Assembly: GCF_002115825.1 (NCBI RefSeq)
Contig: NZ_JFJZ01000017.1
Location: forward strand, 1-64,000
Reading direction: 5' to 3'
From: Thalassospira sp. MCCC 1A01428
GTDB taxonomy: Bacteria > Pseudomonadota > Alphaproteobacteria > Rhodospirillales > Thalassospiraceae
DNA length: 64,000 nucleotides
The notes beneath the pieces were generated by a model that saw nothing but the letters and a program-made list of their open reading frames with translations, was not told the origin of the DNA and ran no database searches. Made by a program: the position numbers and the translations under genes. This document shows, piece by piece, positions 1-8,781 of the stretch (its first letter is position 1; each line of letters opens with the position of its first letter).

Positions 1-72
1 GTCAGACTCGGAACACTAGCCATCCCTCTGAATTATGATGCTCTTAAAAATCGTGAAAAATTTTCAAAGTGA
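1..72 (+). CDS. 3' end of an unidentified upstream gene (partial)
   Basis: The first frame is open from the window edge for 23 codons and ends in TGA at 70-72, only 8 bases before the next start codon. The other two forward frames hit stops earlier. The tail is rich in Lys and Asn like the following lipoprotein, so the two may be co-transcribed. The fragment is too short to recognise a family, and chance openness cannot be excluded. Confidence 0.4.
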   Translation, partial: VRLGTLAIPLNYDALKNREKFSK

Positions 73-80
73 ATTAATCC

Positions 81-734
81 ATGAGAAAAATAATATTTTC
101 CGTATTTGCAGTTTTACTGCTAAGCGCATGTACATCCGTTAAATATAATGGCACTGACACATTTATTAAAGAAGTAGACTATCCTCCGATAGGAGCAGTC
201 ACGACAGTATATGTTGGTGATAGTATGCTACAGAAAGGCAACATTACTGAAGAAAATGTACTGGTAGTCCATAACACAATCAGTGGATTGCTATATGACA
301 TACCTGCAAAATCTTATTCGCAAATAGGCTTTGACGATAAACAGGATTTTTATTCTGCAACAGGTGTAATTAAAGCCGCCCTAGCTGACCCCATTACAGC
401 TCTATCGCTAAAGAAACAAGGCAACGCAGAGTTATGCGTAATAACAGTGTTTGGAGCCAGCTCCTGCTACAACGGAGATTATGAAAGAAAAAAACGGCTG
501 TCAGAACGAGGAAACAGCTTCCAACAAACGTTAATTTATAGCGGACGAGTTGGCGACAAGATAAATATTGGCTACCGAGAATTCAGCAATAACACAGCAC
601 GTCCAGCTTTCAACAATGATGTTGAATACGACCTTTCCAACTCCAACATAATTGGATATAAAGGCGCTTTGATTGAAATAATTAATTCAGACAATAGTAG
701 CATCACCTACAAAGTTATAAGAAACTTTCCATAA
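81..734 (+). CDS. Putative lipoprotein of unknown function
   Basis: This 217-residue protein starts with a short charged n-region, a hydrophobic core and a lipobox (LLSAC, Cys near residue 17), so it should be exported, lipidated and anchored in a membrane. No known domain was recognised in the mature part, which is polar and rich in Asn, Ser and Tyr. The gene is clearly more AT-rich than everything to its right, with AAA/AAT/ATA codons dominating. That suggests recent acquisition, or the edge of an AT-rich island extending left of the window. It follows the partial upstream frame by 8 bases, so translational coupling is possible. The SD sequence is weak. Confidence 0.75.
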   Translation: MRKIIFSVFAVLLLSACTSVKYNGTDTFIKEVDYPPIGAVTTVYVGDSMLQKGNITEENVLVVHNTISGLLYDIPAKSYSQIGFDDKQDFYSATGVIKAALADPITALSLKKQGNAELCVITVFGASSCYNGDYERKKRLSERGNSFQQTLIYSGRVGDKINIGYREFSNNTARPAFNNDVEYDLSNSNIIGYKGALIEIINSDNSSITYKVIRNFP

Positions 735-906
735 AAATATTTTCACTTATATTTGGTAAAATATTCTCTTTTTTACACCAACAAAACCTCGTGAACAAGG
801 ACTGTTAAAATTCAACCCTCCAGCGCCCCTCCCTTTGCATAGTTGATCTGTCCGAAATCGTGACAATCTGAAATACATATCTTCAGGTTGTGCAGATGAA
901 AGCAGC

Positions 907-1830
907 ATGAGCAACAAGGGTAAATTCTTACTGACATTGATTCCGCTCGGGCTATTGAGCATTACAGCACCGACAACGGCGCAAACCAATGCGCCGTCTG
1001 TGGGGCATAAGGTGGTAAACACACCTGTCAACAATCCCCCAATCGCTAGCATGCCTCCGGGCAATAGCAATCCCGGCCTCCTGCTCCCGCCAGCCGTTAC
1101 AAACGTCTTAAAGGGGCCAAACGCAACACAATGCACAAAACTGCGTGCCAGTGGTGCTGTGGGATGGGAACCTGTGACCTATCTGGATGATCGGAGGGTC
1201 GCCCGGGGGTTGGGCGTTGACATTTTGCAAGAATTTGCGGCCCGAAGCGGGATCGATCTGGAGGTCAATCTCGACATTCCTTGGAACCGGGCGATGTTAA
1301 TGTTGGCCAATGGCGAGATTGATGTCATGGCCGGGGCCTATTTTACGCAACAGCGCGACCGCCAGTTTTTCTATTCCCTGCCCTTTACCTCTGACGACAT
1401 TGTCGTGTTTCAAAATGCCGATCATGTCTTTGAGGTCAATGAGGTGGGCGATCTGATCAATCGTCGCGGGGCGCGGCCCCAAGGGGGGAGTTATGGCGAT
1501 TTTCTGGATAGCTATGCCAAGGACCATCTGGATATTATTTTTTCGCCGACGGGCAACCGCATTCTGGATTTGCTGATCAATCAGCGGGTCGATTACGTGA
1601 TGCTGGGCCGATATGACGGTTTGGCAAATATCGCCAATGACAATATCAGCCATCAAATTCATATGGTTGAACCCCCACTGGTCAAAAATCCGGTCATGTT
1701 TATGTTTTCGCGCCAATCGCCCTGTCTGAAACTCGTGCCGCAGCTTAATCATTTTATCGCCGAGCTGGAAAAAACGGGTCGTTTGATGGAAATGACCGAA
1801 ATCCATCTGCCAACCGTGCCGCAAAACTGA
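907..1830 (+). CDS. Periplasmic solute-binding protein, family 3 type
   Basis: The 307-residue product has a Sec signal peptide (charged start, hydrophobic stretch, cleavage after about Thr-Ala near residue 25). A Pro/Asn-rich spacer of about 50 residues follows, then a family 3 solute-binding fold with the usual early segment around GWEPVTYLDD, the GLGVDIL segment and a NGEIDVMAG core. This family binds amino acids or related polar solutes, or serves as a sensor. No ABC permease or ATPase is adjacent, so it is an orphan binding protein and may act in trans or in sensing. The Pro-rich linker is unusual for a simple binding protein. The ligand cannot be told from sequence. Confidence 0.8.
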   Translation: MSNKGKFLLTLIPLGLLSITAPTTAQTNAPSVGHKVVNTPVNNPPIASMPPGNSNPGLLLPPAVTNVLKGPNATQCTKLRASGAVGWEPVTYLDDRRVARGLGVDILQEFAARSGIDLEVNLDIPWNRAMLMLANGEIDVMAGAYFTQQRDRQFFYSLPFTSDDIVVFQNADHVFEVNEVGDLINRRGARPQGGSYGDFLDSYAKDHLDIIFSPTGNRILDLLINQRVDYVMLGRYDGLANIANDNISHQIHMVEPPLVKNPVMFMFSRQSPCLKLVPQLNHFIAELEKTGRLMEMTEIHLPTVPQN

Positions 1831-1947
1831 GTGCAACAGGCACACCGAAATCAATCGTTAAAAAATACAACTATCAATGTATTATAAAGAAGAAAATCCA
1901 ATCCTGACTGGAAACACAACACACAGTTCATAGCGGGGAAATTGACA

Positions 1948-3498
1948 ATGAAAACGCTAATGGGGCCGGTACTTTCATTTCGCGGCTATGACGAACAATC
2001 AAACAGCTGGAAATTGAGTGCTTTGGTCGTTACTGAAGATGGCGCACCCCGCGACCTATACTTTTCCGGTAATGTCCATGTTCCCCCCGCACCTGCAACG
2101 TTACTTTGGCAAGTCGGCAACCGCGCGGCATATCAGTTTTCCTTTGAAGCTCCCCTTTCAGACACGCCAACCAGGCTAACCTACAGCCCGGCGGAAAATA
2201 CCTACTTTGATGTTCATCTTCCTGCACGCAGTGAAGCACCTTTTATGGCCTATGCGTCGTGCAACGGTTTTTCATCGCAAAAGGTCATGAAGGGGGTAGA
2301 GGTTAAAAATCGCATGTGGCTGGAGATGGCAGCACGCCATGATCAGATGCCCTATCACCTGATGCTTTTGGGCGGAGATCAAGTTTATGCCGATTCCGTT
2401 TGGGAAGTAGTCCCCGCCATAAAAAAATGGAACAGTTTGCCGAACGCTAAGGCCAATAAGGCATCCTTCACCAAAACAATGCGCAGCCAACTTACCAAAT
2501 TCTATTTCGACCTTTACACAGAAAGGTGGGCACAGCCCGAAGTGGCCCAAATGATGGCGAGCATTCCAGCAATTTCGATGTGGGATGATCACGACATTTT
2601 CGATGGCTGGGGATCATATCCCGCAGAACGGCAAAACTGCGATGTGTTTCAAGGTATAGGCGACATCGCCAAACACACCTTTAGCGTTTTTCAGCAGCAC
2701 CTTGCACTCAACGCTCAAAAACCCGCCCCCTATCTGGCACCAAATCAAGGATTTTCGGTGGGACATGTTGTGGGCTCGACCGCAATCCTGTCGATTGATA
2801 TGCGCTCTGAACGCAGTCAAACACAGGTGTTGTCACCCGAACACTGGGAAAACATATATGCGTGGCTTTCCGGCCTTTCCAATATTGACCACCTGTTCGT
2901 CATGTCGAGCATCCCCGTCGTTTACCCCGATTTTAACATACTTGAATCCTTCCTGGGTGCAGTACCGGGACAGCAGGAACTTGAAGACGATTTGCAAGAC
3001 CATTGGAGCAGTCGAAGCCACAAAGGGGAACGAAACCGCATGGTTCATCGGCTGTTTAAGTTTCAGGAACGGGGTATTAGGGTAACGATCCTGTCTGGCG
3101 ATGTTCACGTCGCGGCCTTTGGCATGCTTGAGAATAACCGCACCGAATATAAGGGCCATACCCGGGTCATTAATCAGTTGATATCATCGGCCATTGTCCA
3201 CCCTGCCCCCAGCAAGATGGTACTGTTTGCCTTAACCCACCTGTTGGACAAAGAAAGAGAAATTGATCCGGGTATCCTTTCGCGAATGGGTATCTTTCCC
3301 GGCACGGATACCAAGTTTGTCGGGGCACGTAACTTCTTAAGCCTTGAACCCGATCAGAACACAGAGCGACCGCGTTACTGGGCAAACTGGTTTGCCGAAA
3401 AACAGGGGGAACCCTTCACCAAGGTCATCCATCCCGTCAATCCACGAGCTTTTGGCCCAAATTCCCCTCCCAACCCGAAGAAAGGGCGGACCGGATAA
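1948..3498 (+). CDS. PhoD-like metallophosphatase family protein
   Basis: The protein (516 residues) belongs to the PhoD/alkaline phosphatase D superfamily of metal-dependent phosphoesterases. Visible metal-site segments are LLGGDQVYADS, MWDDHDIFDGWGS and ILSGDVHVAAFG, matching the D-x-Y-x-D, WDDHD and GD-H elements of the family. There is no signal peptide or Tat motif, unlike secreted PhoD, so it is probably cytoplasmic. ATG at 1948 is chosen over an in-frame TTG six bases earlier because GGGGAA at 1935-1940 is well spaced for it. It stands alone between the solute-binding protein and the convergent pyrimidine operon. The substrate is unknown. Confidence 0.85.
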   Translation: MKTLMGPVLSFRGYDEQSNSWKLSALVVTEDGAPRDLYFSGNVHVPPAPATLLWQVGNRAAYQFSFEAPLSDTPTRLTYSPAENTYFDVHLPARSEAPFMAYASCNGFSSQKVMKGVEVKNRMWLEMAARHDQMPYHLMLLGGDQVYADSVWEVVPAIKKWNSLPNAKANKASFTKTMRSQLTKFYFDLYTERWAQPEVAQMMASIPAISMWDDHDIFDGWGSYPAERQNCDVFQGIGDIAKHTFSVFQQHLALNAQKPAPYLAPNQGFSVGHVVGSTAILSIDMRSERSQTQVLSPEHWENIYAWLSGLSNIDHLFVMSSIPVVYPDFNILESFLGAVPGQQELEDDLQDHWSSRSHKGERNRMVHRLFKFQERGIRVTILSGDVHVAAFGMLENNRTEYKGHTRVINQLISSAIVHPAPSKMVLFALTHLLDKEREIDPGILSRMGIFPGTDTKFVGARNFLSLEPDQNTERPRYWANWFAEKQGEPFTKVIHPVNPRAFGPNSPPNPKKGRTG

Positions 3499-3509
3499 CC
3501 GGACCGCCC
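3484..3509. terminator. Hairpin between convergent genes, overlapping a stop codon
   Basis: GGGCGG at 3484-3489 pairs with CCGCCC at 3504-3509, with an inner CCGG/CCGG stem around a 4-base loop containing the TAA of the phosphatase gene. It lacks a clear T-tract, so it could be a bidirectional terminator aid or an mRNA end-protecting stem. Confidence 0.5.
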
Positions 3510-3553
3510 ACAACAACAGTAAACTAAATGATCTTGCGGTATTAGGCTAAAAC

Positions 3554-4831
3554 TCAAACGGTTTTCACTATAGCTGCCTCATCCGCCTTCGCTAGCACGG
3601 CATCGAGCAGCACCTGCCCGCCCGCATCTGACCAGTGTTTATGGACTTCCTCGATCTCGTTATGGGAAATGCCATCAACACAGGGGATAAAGATCATCGC
3701 TGTCGGGGTGACATGGGCGAGGTAACAGGCGTCATGCCCGGCACCCGAGACGATTTCGCGTGCCTTGTAACCGCCGCGTTCCGCGCCCTTGCGCACCGCA
3801 TCCACACAGGACGGATCAAACGGCACTGGTGCGTAATAGAAGATTTGCTCGAACTCGCAGTCAAGGCCGATGCCAGATTTAATCTCCTCTACCCCTTTGC
3901 GAAGGGTAGCATCCATATCGGCCAGAACGGCGTCATCCGGGTGGCGGAAATCGACCGTCAGGAACACCCGACCGGGGATGACATTGCGCGAATTGGGGTG
4001 GATTTGCATCATACCGACCGTGGCACAGGCCAGCGGCCCGCGATCCAGGCCAATTTTATTGACCAGTTCAATGATGCTTGCCGCCCCCAAAAGCGCATCC
4101 TTGCGCGAGGTCATCGGCGTTGGTCCGGCATGGGCCTCCACCCCGGTCAGGGTGATTTCATACCAGCGCTGGCCCTGGGCATCGGTGACAATGCCAATAT
4201 CCATGCCTTCATCTTCCAGGATCGGCCCCTGTTCGATATGGGCCTCAAAATAGGCCCCCATCGGATGGGCATCAATCGTGGCCTCGTCATCGCCCATATA
4301 GCCAATGCGTTTAAGTTCCTCGCCCATGGTTTTACCATCTACATCGGCGCGGGAATGGCCGTATTCTAGGTCAAACACCTTGGCAAACACACCCGATGCC
4401 ACCATTGCCGGGGCAAAGCGCGATCCTTCCTCGTTGGTCCAGCACACGACCTCCACCGGAGCTTCGGTTTCATATTTGGCATCGTTCAGGGTACGGATCA
4501 CTTCCAACCCGCTTAACACCCCATAAACACCATCATATTTGCCGCCGGTCGGCTGGCTATCAAGGTGGCTCCCTGCGACAATCGGCGGCAGGTCGGGGTT
4601 TTTGCCCTCGCGACGGGCAAAGATATTGCCCATCTTGTCAATCCGGATCGAGCAGCCTTCATCCTTGCACCATTTGATGAACAAATCGCGGCTTTCGCGG
4701 TCCAGATCGGTCAGGGCCAGGCGGCACACACCATCCTTGGCGGTTTTACCGATTTTTGCCATTTCCATCAGGCTGTCCCAAAGGCGGTCCGCATTGATGT
4801 TCAGGTTACGAGCGGTTGACGCAGCAGTCAT
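3554..4831 (-). CDS. M20-type carbamoyl-amide hydrolase (probable beta-ureidopropionase)
   Basis: This 425-residue enzyme is in the M20 hydantoinase/carbamoylase family (allantoate amidohydrolase, N-carbamoyl-L-amino acid hydrolase, beta-ureidopropionase). Metal-site segments are visible: AGSHLDSQPTGGKYDG, WTNEEGSRF, EAHIEQGP and GAGHDACYLA, plus the dimer-lid motif GVEAHAGPTPM. It is the third gene of a minus-strand run with preT and preA, 59 bases downstream of preA. Removing the carbamoyl group from N-carbamoyl-beta-alanine or N-carbamoyl-beta-aminoisobutyrate, the last step of reductive pyrimidine breakdown, is therefore the most likely role. That role is inferred from context; family members are hard to separate by sequence. 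An AAAGGA element lies upstream of the ATG. Confidence 0.85.
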   Translation of the reverse strand: MTAASTARNLNINADRLWDSLMEMAKIGKTAKDGVCRLALTDLDRESRDLFIKWCKDEGCSIRIDKMGNIFARREGKNPDLPPIVAGSHLDSQPTGGKYDGVYGVLSGLEVIRTLNDAKYETEAPVEVVCWTNEEGSRFAPAMVASGVFAKVFDLEYGHSRADVDGKTMGEELKRIGYMGDDEATIDAHPMGAYFEAHIEQGPILEDEGMDIGIVTDAQGQRWYEITLTGVEAHAGPTPMTSRKDALLGAASIIELVNKIGLDRGPLACATVGMMQIHPNSRNVIPGRVFLTVDFRHPDDAVLADMDATLRKGVEEIKSGIGLDCEFEQIFYYAPVPFDPSCVDAVRKGAERGGYKAREIVSGAGHDACYLAHVTPTAMIFIPCVDGISHNEIEEVHKHWSDAGGQVLLDAVLAKADEAAIVKTV

Positions 4832-4889
4832 AAATCAAAATCCTTTCATATGTGGGGCATATAAATGCAAAACTTGCGGGATGCTGCGC

Positions 4890-6167
4890 CTATTCGGCGG
4901 CGTCGCGCATCGGGTTGAGCGGATGTTGCGGCCAGGTCATATAGGGCTTGTCGGTTTTGACCGGCTCCATCGTGATACAATCGGGCACCGGGCAAATGTG
5001 GTAACACAGGTTACAGCCCACACATTCCTCGTCGATCACAACAAATTCCTTGCCACCTTCGGGCTTGGCATTCATCGCAATCGCCTGATGCGAGGTATCT
5101 TCGCAAGCAATATGGCAACGACCACATTCGATACATTTATCCGGGTCAATCACGGCCTTGGTATCGAAATTCATGTTCAGTTCGTTCCAGTTCGCCACCT
5201 GTGGCACTGCCTTGCGGGTAAACTGGTCAACACTGGTGTAACCCTGATCATCCATCCATTGCGACATGCCATCAACCAAATCATCGACAACACGGAAACC
5301 ATAAATCATCGCCGCCGTGCAAACCTGCACCGCATTGGAGCCCAGCGCCATAAATTCGGCGGCATCTTTCCAGGTGGTGATGCCGCCAATCCCGGAAATT
5401 TCCAGCGCCCGGGTTTCCGGGGCGCGGGCAATTTCAGCCACCATATTGAGCGCAATCGGCTTCACCGCTGATCCGCAATATCCGCCATGCGTCCCTTTGC
5501 CATCCACCACCGGTTCGGGCACCATCTGATCAAGATCGACCGAGATGATCGAATTAACCGTGTTAATCAGCGACACGGCATCCGCCCCGCCCTTTAATGC
5601 CGCCTCGGCCGACCACAGGATATTGGTGATATTCGGCGTCAGCTTGGTGAAAACGGGTATATCCACCGCCTCCTTGACCCAGCGCGTGACCTGTTCAACC
5701 ATTTCCGGCACCTGACCAATGGCAGAGCCCATGCCGCGTTCGCACATGCCATGCGGGCAGCCCAGATTAAGCTCCAGGCCATGCACACCACTTTCGGCAA
5801 TTTGCTGGGCCAGATCCTTCCATGCGCGTTCCTCAATTGGCGCCATCATCGACCCGATAATCACATGATCGGGCCATTCAGCGCGGCATTCGCGAATTTC
5901 CTGAAGGTTCAGCGCCAGCGGGCGGTCGGAAATCAGTTCGATATTGTTAATGCCCAACAGGCGGCGGTTCTGGTCATGATGCGCGCCATAGCGCGACGAT
6001 ACATTGACGACAGGCGGATCAATGCCCAGCGTTTTCCAGACAACACCGCCCCACCCGGCCTGAAAGGCACGCACAACATTGTATTTTTTGTCGGTCGGCG
6101 GCGCAGATGCCAGCCAGAACGGGTTAAGGCTATCAATACCGGCAATCTTGCAGCTTAAATCAGCCAT
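4890..6167 (-). CDS. preA: NAD-dependent dihydropyrimidine dehydrogenase, subunit PreA
   Basis: PreA (425 residues) carries the FMN-binding TIM barrel of dihydroorotate-dehydrogenase type. Examples are ASAPPTDKKYNVVRAF near the start, ELNLGCPHGM, FTKLTPNITNI and the GIGGI segment. It ends with a ferredoxin-like extension bearing two 4Fe-4S motifs, CIECGRCHIACE and CVGCNLCYHICP. With PreT it reduces uracil or thymine to the dihydropyrimidine using NADH. The gene lies 25 bases downstream of preT and has the usual length. A cytoplasmic flavin and iron-sulfur heterodimer with PreT is expected. Confidence 0.95.
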   Translation of the reverse strand: MADLSCKIAGIDSLNPFWLASAPPTDKKYNVVRAFQAGWGGVVWKTLGIDPPVVNVSSRYGAHHDQNRRLLGINNIELISDRPLALNLQEIRECRAEWPDHVIIGSMMAPIEERAWKDLAQQIAESGVHGLELNLGCPHGMCERGMGSAIGQVPEMVEQVTRWVKEAVDIPVFTKLTPNITNILWSAEAALKGGADAVSLINTVNSIISVDLDQMVPEPVVDGKGTHGGYCGSAVKPIALNMVAEIARAPETRALEISGIGGITTWKDAAEFMALGSNAVQVCTAAMIYGFRVVDDLVDGMSQWMDDQGYTSVDQFTRKAVPQVANWNELNMNFDTKAVIDPDKCIECGRCHIACEDTSHQAIAMNAKPEGGKEFVVIDEECVGCNLCYHICPVPDCITMEPVKTDKPYMTWPQHPLNPMRDAAE

Positions 6168-6192
6168 GTTCTCTCTCCTCGGCGGGCAATGC

Positions 6193-7539
6193 TCAGGCGG
6201 TTTTCAAAAAGGCATCCATGGCGATGGCGGCACATTTGCCATCTTCAACCGATTGCACGGTCAAATCCTCGCCGCTTTTGATGCAGTCACCGCCGGCAAA
6301 AATGCCCGGTGCCGTTGTCTGATAAGTGTCATCAACCACAATCTTGCCACCGGAAATTTCCATCCCGGCCAGATCATCGGTTTTAATTTTCTGACCAATC
6401 GCCTTAAGGACCTGATCGGTTTTGATCTCGAACGTTTCGCCGGTCCCCACCAGCTTGCCACTGTCATCCAGCGCGGTTTTTTCAAACACCATGCCCATCA
6501 GGCGGCCATTGGCCTTGATCTCGACCGGTTTGGCCCAATAGCGCACGATGACACCATTGATTTTGGCCAGCTCCTGTTCAAATTCGGTAGCGGACATATT
6601 TTCTGGCCCCCGACGGTAAACCAATGTGACCTCATCCGCGCCCAGGCGCTTGGCCTGCACGGCGGCATCAATCGCGGTATTACCCCCGCCAATCACAACA
6701 ACCGAATTGCCCACCGGCATGGTGGATTTATCGCTGGCCTGTCGCAGTTCCTCGATAAAATCAATCGCGTCATCAACGCCACTGGCGGCTTCACCGGCAA
6801 GGCCCAGATTATTGGTCGCCCCCAGGCCAACACCGACAAACACCGCATCAAAGGAGGCTTTAATATCGCCAAGCGCTATGTTACGGCCCAACGCCTTGCC
6901 ATATTCGATGGTAATACCGCCGATACCGAGCAAGAATTCAACCTCGCGCTGGGCGAAATCGTTGGTCATTTTATAGGCGGCAAGGCCATATTCATTAAGG
7001 CCGCCCGGCTTTGGCTTGGCTTCAAACACCGTTACATCATGGCCCAGCATGGCGGCGCGATGCGCACAGCTTAGCCCGGCGGGTCCAGCACCAATAACGG
7101 CAATTTTTTTGCCGGTTGCCGCAGCGCGCTTAAACGGATGCGGCAGGTTTCGGGCCATTAAATGGTCGACGGCGTAACGCTGCAAACTGCCAATTTCAAC
7201 GGCTTCGTCCTCGGCAACATTGCGCACACAGGCTTGCTCACACAAAACCTCGGTCGGGCAGGCCCGGGCACAGGTGCCGCCCATGATATTGGCCGACAAA
7301 ATGGTTTTTGCCGCCCCGTCCGGGTTGCCAGTGCTGATTTTGCGGATGAAACTGGGAATATCAATCGATGTCGGGCACGCCGTAACACAAGGCGCATCGT
7401 AACAATAAAGGCAGCGATTGCTTTCTGCCATCGCCTGCAAAGTGGAAAAAGGCGGGTGCAGATCGGTAAAATTGTCGGCAATGGCTCCTGCCGACATCTG
7501 GCCGGATTGCAAAGCGGGCTTTGCCTGCTGGGTCGTCAT
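6193..7539 (-). CDS. preT: NAD-dependent dihydropyrimidine dehydrogenase, subunit PreT
   Basis: PreT (448 residues from the chosen start) has an N-terminal iron-sulfur region (CLYCYDAPCVTACPTSIDIP and CARACPTEVLCEQAC). Glutamate-synthase-small-subunit-like FAD and NAD(P) folds follow: IAVIGAGPAGLSCAHRAA, then VVVIGGGNTAIDAA and IFAGGDC. It passes electrons from NADH to PreA. A longer frame exists upstream to 7644, but ATG at 7539 is preferred because GGAG sits about 7 bases before it and the N-terminus then matches the family. First gene of the preT-preA-hydrolase operon; dihydropyrimidinase is not nearby. Confidence 0.93.
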   Translation of the reverse strand: MTTQQAKPALQSGQMSAGAIADNFTDLHPPFSTLQAMAESNRCLYCYDAPCVTACPTSIDIPSFIRKISTGNPDGAAKTILSANIMGGTCARACPTEVLCEQACVRNVAEDEAVEIGSLQRYAVDHLMARNLPHPFKRAAATGKKIAVIGAGPAGLSCAHRAAMLGHDVTVFEAKPKPGGLNEYGLAAYKMTNDFAQREVEFLLGIGGITIEYGKALGRNIALGDIKASFDAVFVGVGLGATNNLGLAGEAASGVDDAIDFIEELRQASDKSTMPVGNSVVVIGGGNTAIDAAVQAKRLGADEVTLVYRRGPENMSATEFEQELAKINGVIVRYWAKPVEIKANGRLMGMVFEKTALDDSGKLVGTGETFEIKTDQVLKAIGQKIKTDDLAGMEISGGKIVVDDTYQTTAPGIFAGGDCIKSGEDLTVQSVEDGKCAAIAMDAFLKTA

Positions 7540-7803
7540 TTCATGTCTCCCTGCCGTAAAGGCGTCCTCTCCTGTGTCAGCGAGAGACATGTGCGGATTG
7601 AAATACATATCGCAGATACATCGCGGGTGTTGTTGGCACAGCAAAGCCTGCCAACCCTGACATATCCGGCAAATGTATTCCTGGCGTTTTTCAACAAACC
7701 CGTCGCATTTTGCGATCAGGCCGTCGATCCCGTTTTATTCTGCCGCGTTTTTGTCATTAAACTTTGCATACGCGGTCAGAAGCCTCTCTCTGACCTTTAC
7801 AGC

Positions 7804-7821
7804 ATGATCAATCCTGATCAT
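7804..7821. promoter_or_regulatory. Perfect 7-4-7 inverted repeat, possible operator for preT
   Basis: ATGATCA (7804-7810) and TGATCAT (7815-7821) form a perfect inverted repeat about 265 bases upstream of preT. On the minus strand a TTGACC element precedes it, so it would lie in or next to a promoter. The cognate regulator is unknown. Confidence 0.35.
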
Positions 7822-7978
7822 TTGGTCAAGATTAAAAATCAACCGGCAAAAACGACGATAAAAACCTATCCAAAAGCCCGGATATCAACGGCTAAGGGGA
7901 ACTAAGCCGGTATTTGAACCAGATTAAAATTAAATCCAGGATAGTTTTTCTGGAACATTTAACAACCTAAAGCGTTGC

Positions 7979-7997
7979 ACCCTTCAATCTGAAGGGT
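7979..7997. promoter_or_regulatory. Perfect 8-3-8 inverted repeat
   Basis: ACCCTTCA (7979-7986) and TGAAGGGT (7990-7997) flank ATC. It lies about 290 bases upstream of the universal stress protein gene and could be an operator or a small hairpin. No regulator can be assigned. Confidence 0.3.
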
Positions 7998-8286
7998 TGC
8001 GACATAATGGGGAAATTCAATCCGGCATCCCCGTTCCGACCCCGTCAGGGACGAACAGCACGCGGCGAAATGCCTGCTGGTCAGGGAAATCAGGGATGCA
8101 ATTTACCGTCAATATTCCGGGTTTAAGTACCTGCCTGCCCGCTCTCCCTTCCGATTATCCCTTCGCCAGTGGTGCGCCTGTATTTTGCGGCCTGTCCATG
8201 TGTATCACCCGGCATTACCGAGCAGAGAGGGAGTATCGCCCACAACATGAAAACCCACACCTTTCCCCGTTCATGGAGCAAGAAAA

Positions 8287-8721
8287 ATGTCCGAACACCC
8301 CATACTGGTCGGGTTTGACGGCACCGACGCGGCCCATCGGGCCGTAAAATTTGCCGGCGCCCGCGCCGAGGCCGAAGGCTGCCCCATTCACATTGCCTAT
8401 ATTCTGGAATGGTCCCCCTACAGTTTCCTGTCCGCCCAGGAACTTGAAGAACGCCATCAACGCCGCAGCGAAGAACTGGGACGCGCGGAAACCACCCTTA
8501 ACCCCGCCCTTGAAATCCTTAAAACAAAAAACATCGCCGTGACCTATGAAGTCCGATACGGGCATTCGGGTGAACTGATGTGCAAAATCGCCAAGGAACA
8601 GCAGGCCACCCAGATCATCATTGGTCGTAAAGGCGGGTCTGCACTTGGCGCAAGATTACTTGGCAGTCTGGCCCTGACCCTGGTTCAGGCAGCCCCCTTG
8701 CCGGTTACCGTTGTCCCATAA
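8287..8721 (+). CDS. Universal stress protein, UspA family
   Basis: The 144-residue product has the Usp fold signature: ILVGFDGTDAAHRAVKFA at the N-terminus and IIIGRKGGSALGARLLGSLA with a final PLPVTVVP strand. The G-x2-G-x(9)-G-S/T type loop is consistent with an ATP-binding member. GGAG at 8275-8278 supports the start. It lies 60 bases upstream of the AGCS symporter on the same strand, so the two may be co-transcribed. Usp proteins placed next to transporters often modulate them, but that is inference here. Confidence 0.9.
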   Translation: MSEHPILVGFDGTDAAHRAVKFAGARAEAEGCPIHIAYILEWSPYSFLSAQELEERHQRRSEELGRAETTLNPALEILKTKNIAVTYEVRYGHSGELMCKIAKEQQATQIIIGRKGGSALGARLLGSLALTLVQAAPLPVTVVP

Positions 8722-8781
8722 GCCGGCCCCGTCGCCGTTAAGAACACGAGCAAACAAAAAAGACAAAATCAGGAGCACCTC

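Larger units (their letters stand above)
7540..8286. other. Long divergent intergenic region, preT / universal stress protein
   Basis: About 750 bases hold no convincing gene. Short open frames here lack ribosome-binding sites and codon bias. The region separates the minus-strand pyrimidine operon from the plus-strand stress-protein and symporter genes, and contains two small perfect inverted repeats listed separately. It may hold a long untranslated leader or a small RNA, but none was recognised. Confidence 0.5.

Noticed and set aside
6079-7074. Long open frame on the plus strand opposite preT
   Set aside because: It is antisense to a clearly recognised gene, has no family features and reflects codon bias of preT.
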